Of a stretch of 46,708 nucleotides of DNA, positions 43,206 to 46,708 are shown piece after piece. The stretch covers positions 1 through 46,708 of the forward strand of contig CANIOW010000025.1 in the NCBI GenBank assembly GCA_947469285.1, in the 5' to 3' direction. The position numbers were made by a program, and so were the translations under genes. The number at the start of each line of letters is the position of its first letter. Positions within the stretch are counted from its first letter, which is position 1. The stretch comes from Gammaproteobacteria bacterium (GTDB lineage Bacteria; Pseudomonadota; Gammaproteobacteria; Steroidobacterales; Steroidobacteraceae). The notes below the pieces were generated by a model, which was not told the DNA's origin, ran no database searches, and worked only from the letters and a program-made list of their open reading frames with translations.

Positions 43206-44174
43206 ATGCCACTCCCGAAGATTTTGCTGCTGGGCAAGAACGGACAGGTGGGCGCGGCGCTGCAGCGCGCGCTGGCGCCGCTGGGCGAGGTGGTGGCGCT
43301 AGACCGCAGCAGCCAGCAGCAGCCGCCCACGCGTTTCGGGGCGCTGTGTGGCGACCTGGCCGACCTCGACGGGTTGCGCGCCACGGTGAACGCCGTGCGT
43401 CCTGCCGTTATCGTGAACGCAGCGGCGTATACGGCGGTGGACCGCGCGGAGTCCGACACGGCCCTGGCGCGGCGCATTAACGCTGCGGCACCGGCGGTGC
43501 TGGCGCAGACGGCCGCCGAACACGGGGCCTGGCTGGTGCACTACAGCACCGACTATGTGTTCGATGGCTCTGGCACCCGGGCCTGGTGCGAAACCGATGC
43601 CACCGGCCCGCTGAATGCCTATGGGCAAACCAAGCTGGAAGGGGAGCAGGCCTTGGCGGTGGCGGGGGCGCGCTACCTGAATTTTCGCACCAGCTGGGTG
43701 TATGCGGCCGCAGGCGCCAACTTTCTGAACACCATGCTGCGGTTGGCGCAGGAACGCCAGACTCTAAGCGTGGTGGACGACCAGTGGGGCGTGCCCACCT
43801 CCGCCGACTGGCTGGCGAGGGTGACGGCGCAGGTGTTGGCGCAGGTGTTGGGCGCAACACCGGCGTTGCCGTTGGCGCCCACCAACCCGCCCACTTACAC
43901 CGGCACCTACCATGTGGTGCCCACGGGTGAAGTGACCTGGCATGGCTATGCGTGCCATCTGCTGGCACGCGCGCAGCAGCGGCAGCCCGCGGCCTTTAAA
44001 GTGCAGCAGGTGCAGCCCGTGCCCACCAGTGCCTTTCCCACACCGGCACCGCGGCCGGCGAACTCGCGTCTTGCCACGACGAAGTTTGCGCATACTTTTG
44101 GTCTACGCTTGCCACCGTGGCAGGAAGACGTCGACCGCCTCATCGATCAACGGTTTGGAATCCAGACACCATGA
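43206..44174 (+). CDS. rfbD: dTDP-4-dehydrorhamnose reductase
   Basis: A 322-residue SDR-type reductase for the last step to dTDP-L-rhamnose. NAD(P) motif [12 protein letters not shown] near residues 8-19, [22 protein letters not shown], and the Tyr-Lys pair in [11 protein letters not shown]. The ATG at 43206 immediately follows rfbB, and its stop overlaps the rfbA start (ATGA). A duplicated 12-bp unit (43827-43850) gives the doubled AQVL within the C-terminal half; the protein is a little longer than the usual about 300 residues. Confidence 0.93.
   Translation: MPLPKILLLGKNGQVGAALQRALAPLGEVVALDRSSQQQPPTRFGALCGDLADLDGLRATVNAVRPAVIVNAAAYTAVDRAESDTALARRINAAAPAVLAQTAAEHGAWLVHYSTDYVFDGSGTRAWCETDATGPLNAYGQTKLEGEQALAVAGARYLNFRTSWVYAAAGANFLNTMLRLAQERQTLSVVDDQWGVPTSADWLARVTAQVLAQVLGATPALPLAPTNPPTYTGTYHVVPTGEVTWHGYACHLLARAQQRQPAAFKVQQVQPVPTSAFPTPAPRPANSRLATTKFAHTFGLRLPPWQEDVDRLIDQRFGIQTP
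43827..43850 (+). repeat. 12-bp direct repeat, two units, inside rfbD
   Basis: Two identical adjacent copies of GCGCAGGTGTTG encode AQVLAQVL in the reductase. Confidence 0.8.
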
Positions 44175-45091
44175 ACAGCCCGCTACTGCACCGCCCGCCA
44201 CTGCACAGCCTGCCGCGGAAAGGCATTATTCTCGCCGGAGGCTCCGGCACGCGGCTGTACCCGGTCACCCGGGCGGTGTCCAAACAGCTCATGCCGGTCT
44301 ACGACAAGCCCATGGTCTACTACCCGCTCAGCACACTCATGCTGGCCGGCATGCGTGAAGTGCTTATTATCTCCACCCCGCAAGACACGCCGCGGTTTCA
44401 AGAGCTGCTGGGCGATGGCAGCCAGTGGGGCATGAGCCTGCACTACGCTATCCAGCCCTCGCCGGACGGGCTGGCCCAGGCGTTCATTATCGGCAAGCAG
44501 TTTGTGGGCCGGGCGCCCAGCGCCTTGGTGTTGGGCGACAATATTTTTTACGGCCACGACCTGGCCGGCTTGCTGCAAAACGCCACCGGCCGCACCGCCG
44601 GTGCCACGGTGTTCGCCTACCATGTGCACGACCCCGAGCGGTATGGCGTGGTGGCGTTTAACAGCCAGCAGCAGGCCATCTCGATTGAAGAAAAACCTGC
44701 GGCGCCCAAGAGCAACTACGCGGTCACCGGGCTGTATTTTTATGACACGCAGGTGTGCGACATTGCCGCCAGCATTCAGCCTTCGCCGCGCGGCGAGCTG
44801 GAGATTACCGACTTAAACCGCGTGTACCTCGAACAGGCGCAGCTGAACGTGGAGATTATGGGGCGCGGCTATGCTTGGCTCGACACGGGCACCCACGACA
44901 GCCTGCTAGAGGCGGCGCAGTTCATTGCCACGCTGGAAAAGCGCCAAGGGCTGAAAGTGGCCTGCCCGGAAGAGGTGGCTTACCGTCGCGGCTGGATCAA
45001 CGCCGGCCAACTAGAACAGCTGGCGGCGCCAATGCTCAAGAATGGCTACGGCAAGTATCTGCAAAGCCTGCTGTCCGACCAGGTGTTCTGA
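44171..45091 (+). CDS. rfbA: Glucose-1-phosphate thymidylyltransferase
   Basis: A 306-residue nucleotidyltransferase making dTDP-glucose from glucose-1-phosphate and d[17 protein letters not shown] near residues 22-35, [30 protein letters not shown] and [14 protein letters not shown] are characteristic. About 17 residues precede the conserved core, slightly more than usual, but ATG 44171 is at the ATGA overlap with rfbD and is therefore preferred. The stop overlaps the rfbC start (TGATG). Confidence 0.95.
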   Translation: MNSPLLHRPPLHSLPRKGIILAGGSGTRLYPVTRAVSKQLMPVYDKPMVYYPLSTLMLAGMREVLIISTPQDTPRFQELLGDGSQWGMSLHYAIQPSPDGLAQAFIIGKQFVGRAPSALVLGDNIFYGHDLAGLLQNATGRTAGATVFAYHVHDPERYGVVAFNSQQQAISIEEKPAAPKSNYAVTGLYFYDTQVCDIAASIQPSPRGELEITDLNRVYLEQAQLNVEIMGRGYAWLDTGTHDSLLEAAQFIATLEKRQGLKVACPEEVAYRRGWINAGQLEQLAAPMLKNGYGKYLQSLLSDQVF

Positions 45092-45642
45092 TGGAATTTG
45101 AACGCCTGGCGATTCCTGAAGTGATCCTGTTGAAGCCAAAAGTGTTCGGCGACGCGCGTGGGTTTTTTCTGGAGAGCTTCAACCAACAAGTGTTTGACGC
45201 GATGGTGGGGCACGCAGTCACCTTCGTGCAAGACAACCACTCGCGCTCCGCGCAAGGCGTGCTGCGCGGCCTGCACTACCAGCTGCCGCCCATGGAACAG
45301 GGCAAGCTGGTGCGCGTGACCCGCGGCGAAGTGTTCGATGTGGCGGTGGATATTCGCCGCGCTTCGCCCACCTTCGGCCAGTGGGTGGGGGCGCATTTAA
45401 GCGAACAGAACCACCACCAGCTGTGGATCCCGCCCGGGTTTGCGCACGGCTTTCTGACGCTGTCCGAAACCGCCGATTTTCTGTACAAAGCCACCCAGTT
45501 CTATGCGCCCGCACTAGAACGCGGCATTGCCTGGAACGACCCCACCCTCGGTGTGGTGTGGCCAGCCGGCGTGCCGCCGCAACTGTCGGCCAAAGACCAG
45601 CAGGCAGGCGCGCTCAACTCGGTGCCTGCCGCGCGCTCATAG
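45091..45642 (+). CDS. rfbC: dTDP-4-dehydrorhamnose 3,5-epimerase
   Basis: A 183-residue cupin-type epimerase. The catalytic His lies in GVLRGLHYQLPP and the Tyr/Asp partners in FLYKATQFYAPALERGIAWN. IPPGFAHGFLTLSE is conserved. The start at 45091 overlaps the rfbA stop by one base; earlier in-frame codons lie inside rfbA. It completes the set rfbBDAC for dTDP-L-rhamnose. The C-terminus corresponds to the truncated, AT-rich copy at 40401-40547, so the window holds one full and one broken version of this family. Confidence 0.94.
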   Translation: MEFERLAIPEVILLKPKVFGDARGFFLESFNQQVFDAMVGHAVTFVQDNHSRSAQGVLRGLHYQLPPMEQGKLVRVTRGEVFDVAVDIRRASPTFGQWVGAHLSEQNHHQLWIPPGFAHGFLTLSETADFLYKATQFYAPALERGIAWNDPTLGVVWPAGVPPQLSAKDQQAGALNSVPAARS

Positions 45643-45644
45643 GC

Positions 45645-45735
45645 GCGGGCTTGCTCGCGACTCCAAGAATCGCGAGCAAGCTCGCTCCCACGGGCTCGCG
45701 ACTCCAAGAATCGCGAGCAAGCTCGCTCCTACGGG
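45645..45735 (-). repeat. REP-like palindromic repeats after rfbC, two tandem copies
   Basis: TCGCGAGCAAGCTCGCTCCCAC and a near-identical copy ending TCCTAC are the reverse complement of the REP type found around hsp20. The two copies repeat with a 41-base period (45659 to 45700). They fill most of the gap between rfbC and the NYN gene and could act as a transcript-end structure. Confidence 0.8.
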
Positions 45736-45773
45736 CTCAAACTGTCGGCCATGACCCGCTGCAGGAGTTTTTG

Positions 45774-46708
45774 ATGAACGACCGCGAAGCCAGCCCGAAA
45801 GTCGCCCTGTACTGGGACTTTGAAAACCTGCATGCCATTTTGGGCAACCTGCAGTATGGCGAGCAGTGGTACCGCGAAAACCGCTTCACGCCGCAGCCGC
45901 CGCTTATCGACCTGTCGCCCATTATCGAATATGCCGCTTCGCTGGGCGACATCACCATCAACCGTGCTTATGGCAACTGGCAGTGGTTTGCCAACTACCG
46001 CCACCAGCTGAATATTGCCGGCATCGATTTAATCCAGATGTTCCCGCGCGGCCAGAACATGAAGAACAGCGCCGACATTCGCATGGCGCTGGATGCGTTA
46101 AGCGACGTGCATACGCATGGGCACTTGACGCATGTGGTCATGGTCTCTTCCGACAGCGACTTTATTAGTCTGGCGCAGAAGGTGAAGCAGAGCGGAAGGT
46201 TCATTGCCGGCGTGGGCGTGGAAGGTTTTTCAAACCGCTTTTTGGTCGCGGCCTGTAACGAGTTCAAGTTTTACCATCACCTGTTTGCCGCAGCGGCGGC
46301 AGAGCGGGCAGAAGAGCGGATGTCACCGCCGGCGTCGATGCCAGCGTCGATGCCAGAATCAACACCAGCGTCGATGCCAGCGTCGTCGCTGGGCCTAGGC
46401 GCCGAAAGCTCCGCCGCGCCCACGCGGGAGGAAGCGCAGCAGGCGCTACACCGGGCGCTACGCCAGTGCGTGGAGCGGCGCGGCGAAAACTATGTGCCCA
46501 GCTCCACCGTGAAGCAGGTGTTGGTGCGGCTCATGCCGGCGTTTGACGAACGCGCGTTGGGCTTTGGCAGCTTCACCGGCTTTATGGCACAGTTCCCCGA
46601 ACTGCTGCGCTTCGTGGACCACGAGGCCGGCGGGCATGTAGCGCTGGTGCGCGAAGAGTGGCGGCCGGCTGCCGCGCCAGTCGCGCCACTACCGGCTGAC
46701 GAGAGCAC
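45774..46708 (+). CDS. NYN-domain RNase-like protein with C-terminal LOTUS (OST-HTH) domain, partial
   Basis: The frame is open to the window end, giving 311 codons without a stop, so the C-terminus is missing. The NYN (PIN-like) domain covers about residues 10-165, with acidic residues in YWDFENLHA (D15, E17) and VSSDSDFISLAQ near residue 125, the usual metal-binding pattern of this nuclease fold. A low-complexity linker (ASMPASMPES...) comes from a 12-bp repeat. A LOTUS/OST-HTH domain (ALRQCVERRGENYVPSSTVK, residues about 220-300) follows. GCAGGAG at 45761-45767 is a good ribosome-binding site. NYN-LOTUS proteins are thought to process or degrade RNA; the target is unknown and there is no evident link to polysaccharide. 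Confidence 0.85.
   Translation, partial: MNDREASPKVALYWDFENLHAILGNLQYGEQWYRENRFTPQPPLIDLSPIIEYAASLGDITINRAYGNWQWFANYRHQLNIAGIDLIQMFPRGQNMKNSADIRMALDALSDVHTHGHLTHVVMVSSDSDFISLAQKVKQSGRFIAGVGVEGFSNRFLVAACNEFKFYHHLFAAAAAERAEERMSPPASMPASMPESTPASMPASSLGLGAESSAAPTREEAQQALHRALRQCVERRGENYVPSSTVKQVLVRLMPAFDERALGFGSFTGFMAQFPELLRFVDHEAGGHVALVREEWRPAAAPVAPLPADES
46332..46379 (+). repeat. 12-bp tandem repeat, four units, in the NYN-LOTUS linker
   Basis: GCGTCGATGCCA occurs at 46332, 46344 and 46368, with a diverged unit GAATCAACACCA at 46356. It encodes the Ala-Ser-Met-Pro linker between the nuclease-like and LOTUS domains. Confidence 0.85.

Overview
The window is a cell-surface polysaccharide locus from a GC-rich member of the Pseudomonadota. 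A betaproteobacterium, or a gammaproteobacterium with a similar exosortase locus, fits best. The evidence is the PrsK/PrsR/PrsT/exosortase-A module, a DUF6502 regulator and overall gene style; no rRNA or other marker is present to fix the taxon. Nothing in the window looks like a tRNA, rRNA or CRISPR array.

Layout. (1) 69-14883, all on + : a nucleotide-sugar dehydrogenase and a UDP-uronate-type epimerase, a VanZ-family membrane protein, glucose-6-phosphate isomerase, the XrtA-associated initiating sugar transferase, the PrsK/PrsR two-component pair, the TPR lipoprotein PrsT, an exosortase A/EpsI fusion, and a TauE/SafE permease. (2) 14884-15779: an hsp20 gene bracketed by REP-like palindromic repeats. 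Its leader can fold into a 21-bp imperfect hairpin that pairs the Shine-Dalgarno sequence, a candidate RNA thermometer. (3) 15780-19230, + : a large multi-SLBB outer-membrane export protein and a Wzz chain-length regulator. (4) 19231-40806: a lower-GC island whose genes all lie on -. Decayed IS3-family fragments sit at both edges. It carries a seven-enzyme pathway to a CMP-activated legionaminic-type nonulosonic acid (ptmE-like, legB, legC, legH, legG, legI, legF). It also carries an amidotransferase with HisH2 and HisF2 for acetamidino formation, Wzx, Wzy, three glycosyltransferases, two acyltransferases (one frameshifted), and an unusual trio: an NAD epimerase, a Gfo/Idh oxidoreductase and a TIM-barrel-like protein of unknown function. 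(5) 40807-46708: a small secreted protein and a DUF6502 regulator on -, then rfbBDAC (dTDP-L-rhamnose) on +, another REP cluster, and a NYN-LOTUS protein cut by the window end.

How it may work together (inference). The initiating transferase loads a sugar phosphate on undecaprenyl phosphate. Glycosyltransferases extend it with rhamnose, uronic-acid and amidinated legionaminic-type sugars. Wzx flips the unit, Wzy polymerises it under Wzz control, and the SLBB protein exports it. The pattern is a conserved chassis (initiation, chain length, export, rhamnose) around a swappable core (sugar pathway, Wzx, Wzy, transferases). The exosortase module shares the neighbourhood, but no PEP-CTERM substrate was seen.

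Two patterns run across genes. Short tandem repeats whose unit is 12 bp (or 24 bp) recur in the GC-rich flanks, mostly in frame inside genes. Inside the island, start/stop overlaps of the ATGA/GTGA type couple most neighbouring genes, including a truncated rmlC remnant joined to legF.
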